Position numbers and translations under genes: made by a program. A stretch of 64,000 bases of DNA from Salinispora oceanensis (GTDB taxonomy: Bacteria; Actinomycetota; Actinomycetes; Mycobacteriales; Micromonosporaceae): contig NZ_KB911579.1 of NCBI RefSeq assembly GCF_000383575.1, positions 5,107,424-5,171,423 on the forward strand. The letters are read 5' to 3'. The notes beneath the pieces were generated by a model. The model did not search any database. It was not told the origin of the DNA and worked only from the letters and a program-made list of their open reading frames with translations. Positions 8,266 to 17,091 of this stretch are shown piece after piece (the first letter of the stretch is position 1; each line of letters opens with the position of its first letter).

Positions 8266-9774
8266 CTACATGAGCTCATCCGTGGTGGGCAGGAGGACGG
8301 CCTTCACCTCGGTGAATGACTCCGCCGAGCCACGTCCGCCCTCCCGCCCGAGACCGGACTGGCCGAATCCGCCGAAGGCCGCATGGGGCTCCACCTGGTA
8401 GCCATTGACGCCGACGGTTCCCGCCCGCACGGCTCGGGTCAGGCGCATGGCCCGCTTCACATCGCTGGTCCACACCGTGGCGGCGAGTCCATACTCGGTG
8501 TCGTTCGCCAGGCGCACCGCCTCCTGCTCGTCGGTGAACGGCGTCACCCCGAGCACCGGGCCGAAGATCTCCTCCCGGGCGATGGTCATGTCGCTGGCCA
8601 CGTCGGCGAAGAGCGCCGGCGTCACGAAGTTGCCGGCAGCCAGCTCTCCACCAACCCGTTCACCACCGCAGACCAGGCGGGCCCCCTCCGCCTGCCCCTT
8701 CCCGACATAGCCGAGCACGCGGTCCAGCTGCCGTGTGTTGATCAGCGGAGAGGCGGTGGTCTCGGCGTCGAAGGGATCTCCGTAGTTCACCAGGGCGGTC
8801 GCACCGGCGGCGATTGAGAGGAAGTCGTCGTAGGCCTCCCGCTGGACCAGCGCCCGAGTGTGGGCCACGCAGACCTGGCCCGACAGTCCCACCGTGACTG
8901 TTCCCATCGTCAGTGCCGCCGCAGCGTAGATGTCGGCATCGGCGAAGACAATCGATGGGCTCTTTCCCCCGAGCTCCAGACTCACCCTGGTGATTCTGTC
9001 CGCCGCAGCGTGCAGGATGCGCCGGCCCACGCCCCGGCTACCGGTGAAGGTGATCTTGTCAACCAGTGGATGGGTGACCAGCGCCTCGCCGGTCGTCTCC
9101 CCGGGCCCGGTCACCACGTTGAGCACACCCGGCGGTACGCCCGCCTCCTCGAGAATCCGCACCAGTCGCAGTACGGCGAAGGTGGCGTACTCCGACGGCT
9201 TCAGCACCACGGTGCACCCGGTGGCCAACGCCGGCGCGAGCTTCTGCGCCGCCAGCAGGAGGGGCGCGTTCCACGGGATGACCGCCGCCACCACCCCGAT
9301 CGGCTCGCGCAGGGTGAACACCATGTGGTCACCCCCTTGGTAGGGCGACAGCGTCTCGCCACCGAGCTTGTCGACCCAGCCAGCGTGATGATCGAAAATG
9401 TCGGCCGCGCACTCGGCTGACACCGCGTACGCGTCACCAAAGCTCAACGGCACACTGTTGTCGAGCGCCTGAAGCGCAAGCAGTTCGTCGGCGTGCTCCC
9501 GGATGAGGTCAGCGGTCCGCCGCAGCACCCGGATGCGCTCCTTCGCGCGGCTGTGGGGCCAGGGCCCCTCGTCGAACGCGGTTCGGGCGGCTCGGACGGC
9601 GGTGTCCACGTCGGCGGCGTCCGCGACCGCGAACTGCCCCACCTCCTCACCTGTCGCCGGATGCAGGTGCACCCACGTCCGGTCGTCCCGCGACGGCCGC
9701 CAGTCACCCGCGAGGAGCAGTTCCCCCCGGGTCAGTCCCACCGCGTCCCGTCGTGACTTGATCGAGAGAACCAT
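8266..9774 (-). CDS. Aldehyde dehydrogenase (NAD(P)+)
   Basis: 502 residues, full ALDH length. The oxyanion Asn is in VIPWNAPLLLA, the cofactor motif is FTGSRGVGRRI, the general base Glu is in SLELGGKSPS and the catalytic Cys in LSGQVCVAHTR. The C-terminal motifs EEIFGPVLGVTPF and FGGFGQSGLGREGG are present. With the KstR box upstream, it is a candidate for oxidising the C26 aldehyde of the sterol side chain. ATG 9774 is chosen because GGAGGTG sits 4 nt upstream; a GTG at 9786 would overlap that site. Confidence 0.9.
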   Translation of the reverse strand: MVLSIKSRRDAVGLTRGELLLAGDWRPSRDDRTWVHLHPATGEEVGQFAVADAADVDTAVRAARTAFDEGPWPHSRAKERIRVLRRTADLIREHADELLALQALDNSVPLSFGDAYAVSAECAADIFDHHAGWVDKLGGETLSPYQGGDHMVFTLREPIGVVAAVIPWNAPLLLAAQKLAPALATGCTVVLKPSEYATFAVLRLVRILEEAGVPPGVLNVVTGPGETTGEALVTHPLVDKITFTGSRGVGRRILHAAADRITRVSLELGGKSPSIVFADADIYAAAALTMGTVTVGLSGQVCVAHTRALVQREAYDDFLSIAAGATALVNYGDPFDAETTASPLINTRQLDRVLGYVGKGQAEGARLVCGGERVGGELAAGNFVTPALFADVASDMTIAREEIFGPVLGVTPFTDEQEAVRLANDTEYGLAATVWTSDVKRAMRLTRAVRAGTVGVNGYQVEPHAAFGGFGQSGLGREGGRGSAESFTEVKAVLLPTTDELM

Positions 9775-9797
9775 GCCCACCTCCACGGCCGACCAGG

Positions 9798-9811
9798 TAT
9801 AACCTGTTCTA
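9798..9811. promoter_or_regulatory. KstR-type operator (TATAACCTGTTCTA)
   Basis: Fits TnnAACnnGTTnnA at every fixed position. It lies 24 nt upstream of the aldehyde dehydrogenase start. Confidence 0.85.
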
Positions 9812-9902
9812 TTTCTCGGCAGGATACGCCGAACCCGAGGGCACTGCCAGGCCCCAGGCGAGGCATCGATACATCGCTGTACTTCATGATAGATTCAGGC
9901 CA

Positions 9903-9916
9903 AGCAAGCGCTAGGT
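9903..9916. promoter_or_regulatory. KstR2-type operator (AGCAAGCGCTAGGT)
   Basis: One mismatch to AnCAAGnnCTTGnT. A TAGATT -10 element at 9890-9895 puts the predicted transcription start of echA20-ipdABC at the edge of the box. Confidence 0.75.
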
Positions 9917-9962
9917 TCCTGCGTGGGCGACATTCGGTCTGGCCATGCGTGTCGCTATCCGT

Positions 9963-10000
9963 TGCGGAGCATTCGGTGAATTCGCTGCGGAGCATCCGGT
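9963..10000 (+). repeat. Short direct repeat in the echA20 leader
   Basis: TGCGGAGCATTCGGT (9963-9977) recurs as TGCGGAGCATCCGGT (9986-10000), 14 of 15 identical with a 23-bp period. It sits in the untranslated leader just before the echA20 ribosome site. Function unknown. Confidence 0.5.
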
Positions 10001-10019
10001 CGAGCTGGAGGCATCAACG

Positions 10020-10766
10020 ATGGGCATCGACATTCGCGGCGACGGACGGATCAGCGAGGTGGTCATCGCCATCCCCCCGGTCAACGCCCTGGCGAGCGAC
10101 GACTGGTTCGCGCTGGCCGATGCCATCCACACCGCTGCTGCCAGCCCCACCGTGGCGGCCGTGATCCTCACCGCCGAGGGGCGAGGTTTCTGTGCCGGGG
10201 TGGACCTCAAGGAGCTCCAGCACAGCACCGACCACGCGGCGCTGATCGGCGTCAACCGAGGCTGCTACGCCGCCTTCGCCGCCGTCTACGAGTGTCCGGT
10301 GCCGGTCGTGGCAGCCGTCCACGGCTTCTGCCTCGGCGGCGGTGTCGGCCTCGCCGGCACCGCCGACATCGTCGTGGCCGCCGACGATGCCACCTTCGGC
10401 CTACCGGAGGTGGACCGGGGCGCGTTGGGCGCCGCGACGCACCTGTCCCGGCTGGTCCCGCAGCAACTCATGCGGGCGATGGTCTACACCTGCCGCCAGA
10501 TCACCGCGCCGGAGCTGCGGGACTTCGGGTCGGTGCTCGACGTGGTGCCACGGGAACGACTGGCGGCCACGGCTCGCCGGGTGGCCGAGGAGATCGCGGC
10601 CAAGGACCCGGTCATCATCCGCCGGGCGAAGGAGTCACTCAACGGAATCGACCCCATCGACCTCCGCCGGTCCTACCGCTACGAGCAGGGCTTCACCTAC
10701 GAGCTGAACCTCGCGGGCGTCTCCGACCGGGCCAGACAGGGCTTCTTCGACCGAGGCAGGCACTGA
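10020..10766 (+). CDS. echA20: EchA20, ring-opening crotonase-family hydrolase
   Basis: 248 residues, the length of Rv3550. Crotonase motifs are visible: GRGFCAGVDLKEL oxyanion segment near residue 60 and HGFCLGGGVGLAG near residue 103. EchA20 is known to hydrolyse ring D of the bicyclic CoA thioester left after A/B-ring removal. The order echA20-ipdA-ipdB-ipdC matches Rv3550-Rv3553. ATG 10020 is preferred over an upstream ATG at 9945 because it matches family length, follows a GGAGG-like site, and lies downstream of the KstR2 box and repeat. Confidence 0.93.
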   Translation: MGIDIRGDGRISEVVIAIPPVNALASDDWFALADAIHTAAASPTVAAVILTAEGRGFCAGVDLKELQHSTDHAALIGVNRGCYAAFAAVYECPVPVVAAVHGFCLGGGVGLAGTADIVVAADDATFGLPEVDRGALGAATHLSRLVPQQLMRAMVYTCRQITAPELRDFGSVLDVVPRERLAATARRVAEEIAAKDPVIIRRAKESLNGIDPIDLRRSYRYEQGFTYELNLAGVSDRARQGFFDRGRH

Positions 10767-10795
10767 CCGATCGACGAGGGAGGGTGGCCTGGCCC

Positions 10796-11638
10796 ATGGC
10801 CGACAAGGTGATGAGCATCGCGGAGGTGGTCGGCGAGCTGCGCTCGGGTATGACCATCGGCATCGGAGGTTGGGGGTCACGACGGAAGCCGATGGCGCTG
10901 GTCCGGGCCATCGCCCGATCCGCCCTCACCGATCTCACCGTCGTGTCCTACGGCGGACCTGATGTCGGCCTGTTGGTGGCGGCGGGGCGGGTACGACGAG
11001 TGGTGACCGGGTTCGTCTCCCTCGACAGCATCCCCCTCGAGCCCCACTTTCGACGAGCCCGGCAGCTGGGTGCCGTCGAGCTGACCGAGCTGGACGAGGG
11101 GATGCTGCACTGGGGACTACTCGCCGCCGCGCGGCGACTCCCCTACCTGCCGATCCGCGCCGGACTGGGCTCCGATGTCCTGCGGGTAAACCCCGAACTC
11201 CGTACGGTGCGGTCTCCCTACTCCGACGGCGAGGAGCTGGTGGCGGTGCCGGCCCTCACCCTGGATGTCGCACTCGTACACCTGAACCGGGCCGACCGCC
11301 AGGGCAATGGGCAGTACCTGGGCCCGGACCCGTACTTCGACGATCTCTTCTGCCTCGCCGCTACCCGGAGCTTCATCTCCTGCGAGAGGTTGGTCGACCC
11401 GGCCGAGCTGCGCTCCGGCGGCCCGGCGCAGAGCCTCCTGATCAGCCGAATGATGGTCAGCGGCGTCCTCGAGACCCCGCATGGCGCACACTTCACCAGC
11501 TGCGTGCCGGACTACGACCGCGACGAGGCGTTCCAGCGTGAGTACGCGGAATCCGCTGCCAGCCCGCAGGCATGGGACCGATTCCGGGCTCGCTACCTCG
11601 ATGCGGATGAGGCCCACTACCAGCGAGCCGTGTCGTGA
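10796..11638 (+). CDS. ipdA: IpdA, alpha subunit of the COCHEA-CoA hydrolase
   Basis: 280 residues of the family I CoA-transferase fold. The N-terminus reads GMTIGIGGWGSRRKPMALVR, the CoA-binding region of IpdA (Rv3551). A Glu-rich turn VELTELDEGMLHWG follows, and the conserved HLNRADRQGNGQYLG motif lies near residue 165. IpdAB is a hydrolase that opens the last steroid ring rather than a transferase. GAGGGAGG lies about 11 nt before ATG 10796. Its stop overlaps the ipdB GTG. Confidence 0.93.
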   Translation: MADKVMSIAEVVGELRSGMTIGIGGWGSRRKPMALVRAIARSALTDLTVVSYGGPDVGLLVAAGRVRRVVTGFVSLDSIPLEPHFRRARQLGAVELTELDEGMLHWGLLAAARRLPYLPIRAGLGSDVLRVNPELRTVRSPYSDGEELVAVPALTLDVALVHLNRADRQGNGQYLGPDPYFDDLFCLAATRSFISCERLVDPAELRSGGPAQSLLISRMMVSGVLETPHGAHFTSCVPDYDRDEAFQREYAESAASPQAWDRFRARYLDADEAHYQRAVS

Positions 11639-12366
11639 CCGGGGCCAGCCGCGTCGAGGTCTGCATCGTCGCCTGTGCCGAGGCATGGCGGGGCGACGGC
11701 GAGATCCTGGCCAGCTCCATCGGACTGATCCCCCGTCTGGCCTCCCAGTTGGCCAGCCGGACCTTCGCTCCCGACCTGGTGCTCAGCGACGGCGAGGCCG
11801 GGCTGGTCGGCGACGACGGAGCCGAGGGGTGGCTTCCCTACCGCGCGGTGCTCGGCATCGCCGCTGCCGGTCGTCGCCACATGATGATGGGCGCCAGCCA
11901 GCTGGACCGGTACGGCAACCAGAACATCTCCTGCATCGGTTCCTGGGCACAGCCCACCGCCCAGCTGCTCGGAGTGCGCGGCGCCCCGGGGAACACCATC
12001 AACCATCCCACCAGCTACTGGGTGCCCCGCCACACCCGACGGGTCTTCGTGGAGCGGGTCGACGTAGTCTCCGGCATCGGCTACGACCGGGCCGCCGCCC
12101 TCGGTCCCCCGGGCAACCGGTTCCACGAGATCCGGCTCGTGGTGACGGACAAGGCGGTCCTCGACTTCCAGTCACCAGATCGGGGGATGCGGTTGCGTTC
12201 GGTACACCCCGGCGTCAGCGTGGACGAGGTCGTGGCCGCGACCGGCTTCCCGTTGCAGCTGCCGGATCACGTACCGGAGACCAGGAGCCCCAGCGATCGC
12301 GAGCTGCGGCTCATCCGCGATCAACTGGATCCGGCTGGGTTACGAGATCACGAACTGGGTCGGTGA
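11635..12366 (+). CDS. ipdB: IpdB, beta subunit of the COCHEA-CoA hydrolase
   Basis: 243 residues. The GTG at 11635 overlaps the ipdA TGA by four bases (GTGA), as expected for a 1:1 heterodimer. Family features are the GEAGLVG segment, the MMMGASQLDRYGNQN motif and GAPGNTINHPTSYWVPRH. IpdB corresponds to Rv3552 and works only with IpdA. The gene is in the KstR2-controlled echA20 operon. Confidence 0.93.
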   Translation: MTGASRVEVCIVACAEAWRGDGEILASSIGLIPRLASQLASRTFAPDLVLSDGEAGLVGDDGAEGWLPYRAVLGIAAAGRRHMMMGASQLDRYGNQNISCIGSWAQPTAQLLGVRGAPGNTINHPTSYWVPRHTRRVFVERVDVVSGIGYDRAAALGPPGNRFHEIRLVVTDKAVLDFQSPDRGMRLRSVHPGVSVDEVVAATGFPLQLPDHVPETRSPSDRELRLIRDQLDPAGLRDHELGR

Positions 12367-12418
12367 ATCCCCGACGCCCGTCCGGCTGTTCCTGCCCGGT
12401 AACGACAGGGAGACCGCC

Positions 12419-13480
12419 ATGCACCCGGCACTGCGCACCCAGCTGACCGAGCTGGTCGGCGTCCGCTACCCCATCGTGCAGACCGGCATGGGCTATGTCT
12501 CCGGTGCCCGGTTGACCGCGGCGACAGCCCAGGCTGGCGGCCTCGGCATCATCGCCTCGGCCACGATGAACCTCGACGAGTTACGCTCCGCGATCCACGA
12601 GGTGCGTCGGTGTACCTCCGCGCCGTTCGGGGTCAACCTACGCGCAGACGCAACGGACGTGCGGGAGCGGGTCGAGCTGGTCATCGCGGAGTCGGTCCGG
12701 GTCGTCTCGTTCGCGCTCGCGCCGCGCCGCGACCTCATCAGCCGGCTCCGCGACGCCGGGGTGATCACCATTCCGTCCGTCGGCGCCCTCCGGCACGCGG
12801 AGAAGGTGGCCGGTTGGGGGGCGGACGCCGTCCTGGTCCAGGGGGGCGAGGGTGGTGGGCACACGGGGCCGGTGCCCACCAGCCTGCTCCTGCCCCAGGT
12901 GGTGGACGCGATCGACATACCGGTGGTCGCGGCGGGTGGCTTCTTCGACGGCCGCGGCCTGGTCTCCGCCCTCGCCTACGGCGCGGCGGGAATCGCCATG
13001 GGTACCCGGTTCCTGTTGACCAGCGACAGCCCGGTCGGGTCCGCGGTGAAACAGACCTATCTCGACAGCGGCCCCACCGACACGGTGGTCACCACGCGGG
13101 TTGACGGCGTACCGCACCGGGTTCTCCGAACCCGGTTCGTGGACCGGCTCGAACGATCGGGCCGGCTCAGCACCCTGGCCAGCGCACTCGGCCGGGCCCT
13201 CGCGCTGCGCCGACACACCGCGATGCCGTGGTCGACGCTGATTCGGGACGGCCTCGCCACCCGACGCAGCCGCGAACTCTCCTGGTCCCAGACCCTGATG
13301 GCCGCCAACACCCCGGTCCTCCTCCGGGCGGCGATGGTGGACGGCCGGGCCGACCTCGGGGTGATGGCTGCCGGGCAGGTGGTGGGGCTCATTGACGACC
13401 TGCCCTCGTGCGCGGAGCTCATCGACCGGATCATGGTCGAGGCAGATGGCTGCCTCTCCCGGCTTACAACCGCTCAATGA
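12419..13480 (+). CDS. ipdC: IpdC, FMN-dependent nitronate-monooxygenase-like enzyme of ring C/D breakdown
   Basis: 353 residues. It has the NMO/NPD TIM-barrel motifs PIVQTGMGYVSGARL, a HAEKVAGWGADAVLVQGGEG segment in pieces, GGGHTGPVPTSLLLP, and the phosphate-binding VAAGGFFDGRGL and GAAGIAMGTRFLL. IpdC (Rv3553) prepares the HIP-derived CoA thioester for ring opening by EchA20. It is the fourth gene of the operon, 52 nt after ipdB. Its last 17 bases overlap the end of the convergent fadA6. Confidence 0.9.
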   Translation: MHPALRTQLTELVGVRYPIVQTGMGYVSGARLTAATAQAGGLGIIASATMNLDELRSAIHEVRRCTSAPFGVNLRADATDVRERVELVIAESVRVVSFALAPRRDLISRLRDAGVITIPSVGALRHAEKVAGWGADAVLVQGGEGGGHTGPVPTSLLLPQVVDAIDIPVVAAGGFFDGRGLVSALAYGAAGIAMGTRFLLTSDSPVGSAVKQTYLDSGPTDTVVTTRVDGVPHRVLRTRFVDRLERSGRLSTLASALGRALALRRHTAMPWSTLIRDGLATRRSRELSWSQTLMAANTPVLLRAAMVDGRADLGVMAAGQVVGLIDDLPSCAELIDRIMVEADGCLSRLTTAQ

Positions 13481-14597
13481 CGGTTACGTTCGCCTGGCCA
13501 CCCCCCTCGCACATCGTCTGCAACCCGTACCGGCCGCCGGAGCGATCCAGCTCGTGCAGCAGGGTGGTCATCAGCCGCGCGCCGGTCGCACCGAGCGGGT
13601 GCCCAAGGGCGATCGCCCCACCGTTGACATTGACCCGATTCAGGTCCGCACCGGTTTCACGTAGCCAGGCGAGCACCACACTGGCGAACGCCTCGTTGAT
13701 TTCGATCAGGTCGATCTGGTCGAGCGTCATCCCCGCCCGCCGCAACGCGACCTCGGTTGCCCGGATCGGCGCGGTCAGCATCAGCACTGGGTCGTCGCCT
13801 CGAGCGCTGAGATGGTGGACGCGGGCCCGGGGCGACAGCCCGTGCACCCGAAGTCCCCGCTCGGAGGCGACCAGCACGACGCTGGCCGCGTCGGCGAGTT
13901 GGCTGGCGAGAGCCGCGGTGGTCGTCCCGTCGGGACGTAGTGGGGCAAGGGCGGCCATCGCCGCCAGCGAGGTTTCCGGTCGCGGGCACTCGTCAACCGT
14001 GCAGCCGGCACAGGGCACGATCTCAGCGGCGAACCGTCCCGACTCCCGGGCGCGGACCGCCCGCTCGTGACTGAGCAACGCGTACCGTTCCAGTTCGGGA
14101 CGAGTGATCCCCCACCGGGCGGCGATGAGGTCCGCGCTGCGGAACTGGGAGACTTCTTCCTCGCCATAGCGAGCCGCCCACCCGACGGAGCCGGCGTACG
14201 GGCCGTGTGGGGCCATCGCACTCGCGATCGGCACCTGACTCATGCTCTGGACCCCACCGGCGACCACCAGGTCTGCGGTGCCGGCCAGAACAGCCTGGGC
14301 GGCGAAGTGCACCGCCTGTTGGGACGAGCCACATTGTCGGTCGACGGTCACCCCGGGCACCTCCTCCGGCAGGCCCGCCGCCAGCCAAGCCGTCCGGGCG
14401 ATGTCACCGGACTGGGGCCCGAGGGTGTCCACGCACCCAAGGACGACATCATCAACCGCGGCCGGGTCGACCCCCACTCGGTCCAGCAGGGACGCGATGA
14501 CCTGACCGCCGAGGTCTGCGGGGTGCACCCCGGCCAGCCCACCACCGCGCCGCCCCACCGGGCTACGCACCGCGTCGACAAGGTAAGCCTCGCTCAT
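13464..14597 (-). CDS. fadA6: FadA6-type thiolase of ring C/D catabolism
   Basis: 377 residues. The thiolase nucleophile Cys is in VDRQCGSSQQAVH near residue 87. The His is in [17 protein letters not shown] and the second Cys in TMCEGGGQANVTVIERL. It resembles FadA6 (Rv3556c), which finishes degradation of the opened C/D rings. Its ATG is preceded by GAGGAGG and a TAGCAT -10 at 14614-14619. Its promoter carries a KstR box shared with fadE26, which is unexpected because fadA6 belongs to the KstR2 regulon in mycobacteria. Confidence 0.85.
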   Translation of the reverse strand: MSEAYLVDAVRSPVGRRGGGLAGVHPADLGGQVIASLLDRVGVDPAAVDDVVLGCVDTLGPQSGDIARTAWLAAGLPEEVPGVTVDRQCGSSQQAVHFAAQAVLAGTADLVVAGGVQSMSQVPIASAMAPHGPYAGSVGWAARYGEEEVSQFRSADLIAARWGITRPELERYALLSHERAVRARESGRFAAEIVPCAGCTVDECPRPETSLAAMAALAPLRPDGTTTAALASQLADAASVVLVASERGLRVHGLSPRARVHHLSARGDDPVLMLTAPIRATEVALRRAGMTLDQIDLIEINEAFASVVLAWLRETGADLNRVNVNGGAIALGHPLGATGARLMTTLLHELDRSGGRYGLQTMCEGGGQANVTVIERL

Positions 14598-14617
14598 CGT
14601 CGCCTCCTCAGTTATGC

Positions 14618-14631
14618 TAGAACGCGTTCTA
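14618..14631. promoter_or_regulatory. KstR-type operator (TAGAACGCGTTCTA), perfect palindrome
   Basis: It sits between the divergent fadA6 and fadE26 genes. On the minus strand its final TA forms the first two bases of the fadA6 -10 element TAGCAT. Confidence 0.92.
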
Positions 14632-14655
14632 AATCTAGCCGAATGGGGCAGCGCT

Positions 14656-15861
14656 ATGCACCTCTCCTACTCGGTCGAACAACAACAACTCCGTTCCCGA
14701 CTGCGCGCGTACTTCGCTGAGCTGATGAGCCCCGAGGTCCGCGAGGCACTCGCCATGACCGATGGCGAGTACGGAGACGGCAAGGTCTACCGCGACATCG
14801 TGCGACGCCTGGGCCAGGATGGCTGGCTGACGCTCGGCTGGCCCCGGGAGTACGGCGGTGGCGACCGGTCCATGCTGGATCAACTCATCTTCACCGACGA
14901 GGCGGCGGTCGCGGGGGTGCCGGTTCCGTTCCTGACGATCAACACCATCGGACCGACGCTGATGCGCTTCGGCACCGAGCGACAACGCGCCGAGTACCTG
15001 CCCCGGATCGCCGCCGGCGAGCTGCACTTCTCGATCGGCTACTCCGAACCGGAGGCGGGCACCGACCTGGCCGCCCTGCGCACCACTGCGGTCCGCGACG
15101 GTGAGACCTATCTGGTCAACGGCCAGAAGATGTGGACCAGCCTCGTCCAGTACGCGGACTACATCTGGCTGGCCTGCCGCACGGCACCGGAGGCCGCCCC
15201 GCACGAGGGCCTGTCAATCCTCGTCGTGCCAACCGACTCGCCGGGCTTCTCGTGGACGCCGGTGCGCACCGTGGCCGGGCCGACCACCAGCGCCACCTAC
15301 TACACCGATGTCCGGGTACCGCGCGCCGCGCTGGTGGGCGTGGAGAACCAGGGCTGGCCGCTGATCACCAACCAGCTCAACCACGAGCGGGTCGCGCTCA
15401 CCTCGGCCGCCCCGATCCGACACGCGTTACGGGAGGTGCGGGACTGGGCCCTCGCCACCACCCTGCCGGGCGGGAGACGGGTCATCGACCAGGAGTGGGT
15501 CCAGCTGCACCTGGCCCGGGTGCACGCCAAGGCCGAGTTCCTCAAGGTCTACAACTGGCGACTCGCCGCCGAGTCAGCCAGCGGTCTCGACCCGGCCGCC
15601 GCCTCGGCTACCAAGGTCTACGGGACCGAATTCGCCATCGAAGCGTACCGGCTGCTCATGGAGGTGCTCGGCACGAACGCGGCGGTACGGCAGGGGTCCC
15701 GCGGTGCCTTGCTGCGCGGGCGGGTGGAGGGGCTGCATCGCTCGGCCCTGATCCTCACCTTCGGCGGCGGCACCAACGAGGTACAGCGAGACATCATCGC
15801 CACCGTCGGCCTAGGTCTGCCAGCGGCCCGTCGGCGCACCCAACGGCAGGAGTGGTCATGA
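14656..15861 (+). CDS. fadE26: FadE26 (ChsE4), acyl-CoA dehydrogenase for the sterol side chain
   Basis: 401 residues. It has the acyl-CoA dehydrogenase motifs SIGYSEPEAGTDLAALRT, NGQKMWTSLVQYADY, YYTDVRVPRAALVGVENQGW and the C-terminal LTFGGGTNEVQRDIIA. Wording and length match FadE26 (Rv3504). FadE26-FadE27 form an alpha2beta2 enzyme that introduces the first double bond in the C8 sterol side chain. ATG 14656 follows a weak GGGG site. An ATGA overlap couples it to fadE27. Confidence 0.92.
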   Translation: MHLSYSVEQQQLRSRLRAYFAELMSPEVREALAMTDGEYGDGKVYRDIVRRLGQDGWLTLGWPREYGGGDRSMLDQLIFTDEAAVAGVPVPFLTINTIGPTLMRFGTERQRAEYLPRIAAGELHFSIGYSEPEAGTDLAALRTTAVRDGETYLVNGQKMWTSLVQYADYIWLACRTAPEAAPHEGLSILVVPTDSPGFSWTPVRTVAGPTTSATYYTDVRVPRAALVGVENQGWPLITNQLNHERVALTSAAPIRHALREVRDWALATTLPGGRRVIDQEWVQLHLARVHAKAEFLKVYNWRLAAESASGLDPAAASATKVYGTEFAIEAYRLLMEVLGTNAAVRQGSRGALLRGRVEGLHRSALILTFGGGTNEVQRDIIATVGLGLPAARRRTQRQEWS

Positions 15862-16997
15862 GATTCGCCCCAAGCGAGAGCCACCGCGACCTCGCGCGGC
15901 TGACCCGGCAGATCCTCACCGACCAGGTCACCACGGACCGACTCCGGGACCTCGAGGCGAAGGACATCTGCCTGGACCGACCACTCTGGCGGGAGCTCGC
16001 CACCGCCGGGGTCCTCGCCGCCGCACTGCCCCACCGGGCGGGCGGCGACGGGCTCGGCCTGATGGAGCAGTGCGGCGTTCTGGTCGAGGTGGGTCGGAGC
16101 GTCGCCCCCGTGCCCTACCTGTCCAGCATCGTGACGGCGGCGGCCGGACTGGCCGCCTTCGGTGACGACCAACAGGTAGCTCGGTGGGTCGCTCCAGCCC
16201 TTGAAGGAACCATCGTCCTGACCGCCGCCCTCGCGGAGGGCGAGGTGGGTGCCGAACGCGTCGCCGGCCACTGGGTGTTGACCGGGACGAAGACGACCGT
16301 GCCAGCCGCACCGGAGGCCGATCTGGTGCTGGTCCCGGCCAAGTTCGGCCGCAGGACCGCGGTCTTCCTCGTCTGTCCCGACGACCCCGGGGTCAAGGTG
16401 GAGCCGCAGCAGGTGGCGGGGGGCGAGGGGGCCGGCTGGCTGGACCTGGCCCGGGTGACCCTTCCCGACGACCGGCTGCTCGGCACGGTCGCGGACGGCG
16501 ACGCCATCGCCGCCTGGCTCACCACCCGGGCCACCATCGGATCCTGCGCCGTCCAACTCGGGGTGACCGAGCGGGCGCTGGAGTTGACCGCGGAGTACGT
16601 CCGCAACCGGGTCCAGTTCGGTCGCCCGATCGGCACCTTCCAGGCGGTGGCGCAGCGGCTCGCCGACACCTACATCGATGTCGAGGCGATCCGGCTCACG
16701 CTCTGGCAGGCGGCTTGGCGGCTCACCGAAGGACTCCCCTGCCCAACGGAGGTGGCGACGGCCAAGTTCTGGGCTGCCGACGCCGGACACCGGGTCGCGC
16801 ACACCGCCGTTCACCTCCACGGCGGCGTAGGAATCGACCTTGACCACCAACTGCACCGCTACTTTCTCGCCGCGAAGCACCACGAGTTCCGGTTGGGCGG
16901 AGCCACCACCCAACTTCGGGCGCTCGGGACCGCCCTCACCTCGACCGAGCTGGAAGACCAAAACGGCTTGGCCGGCGAGACACTCCCCGCCGCCTGA
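15858..16997 (+). CDS. fadE27: FadE27 (ChsE5), partner acyl-CoA dehydrogenase subunit
   Basis: 379 residues of the shorter, degenerate acyl-CoA dehydrogenase type that pairs with FadE26. Motifs include PVPYLSSIVTAA, the EYVRNRVQFGRPIGTFQAV helix and HLHGGVGIDLDHQLHRYF near the C-terminus. It starts inside the fadE26 stop (ATGA), consistent with fixed stoichiometry. It is covered by the KstR box at 14618. Confidence 0.92.
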   Translation: MRFAPSESHRDLARLTRQILTDQVTTDRLRDLEAKDICLDRPLWRELATAGVLAAALPHRAGGDGLGLMEQCGVLVEVGRSVAPVPYLSSIVTAAAGLAAFGDDQQVARWVAPALEGTIVLTAALAEGEVGAERVAGHWVLTGTKTTVPAAPEADLVLVPAKFGRRTAVFLVCPDDPGVKVEPQQVAGGEGAGWLDLARVTLPDDRLLGTVADGDAIAAWLTTRATIGSCAVQLGVTERALELTAEYVRNRVQFGRPIGTFQAVAQRLADTYIDVEAIRLTLWQAAWRLTEGLPCPTEVATAKFWAADAGHRVAHTAVHLHGGVGIDLDHQLHRYFLAAKHHEFRLGGATTQLRALGTALTSTELEDQNGLAGETLPAA

Positions 16998-17011
16998 ACC
17001 CAGCGGGTGCC

Positions 17012-17035
17012 GCGGCGGCCCCATCCAACCGCCGC
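17012..17035 (+). terminator. Hairpin downstream of fadE27
   Basis: GCGGCGG (17012-17018) pairs with CCGCCGC (17029-17035) across a 10-nt loop, 15 nt after the fadE27 stop. No U tract. Confidence 0.5.
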
Positions 17036-17055
17036 ACGGGTCTGAACCCGAGGCG

Positions 17056-17084
17056 TTGACGGCGCGGAGGGTACACCATAGATT
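17056..17084 (+). promoter_or_regulatory. Consensus-like promoter TTGACG-N17-TAGATT
   Basis: TTGACG (17056-17061), a 17-nt spacer, then TAGATT (17079-17084). The expected start of transcription falls at about 17091-17092, which is an ATG opening a 32-residue frame. It is the best promoter candidate upstream of the cholesterol oxidase. No KstR or KstR2 box is present in 16998-17389. Confidence 0.55.
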
Positions 17085-17091
17085 GACATAC

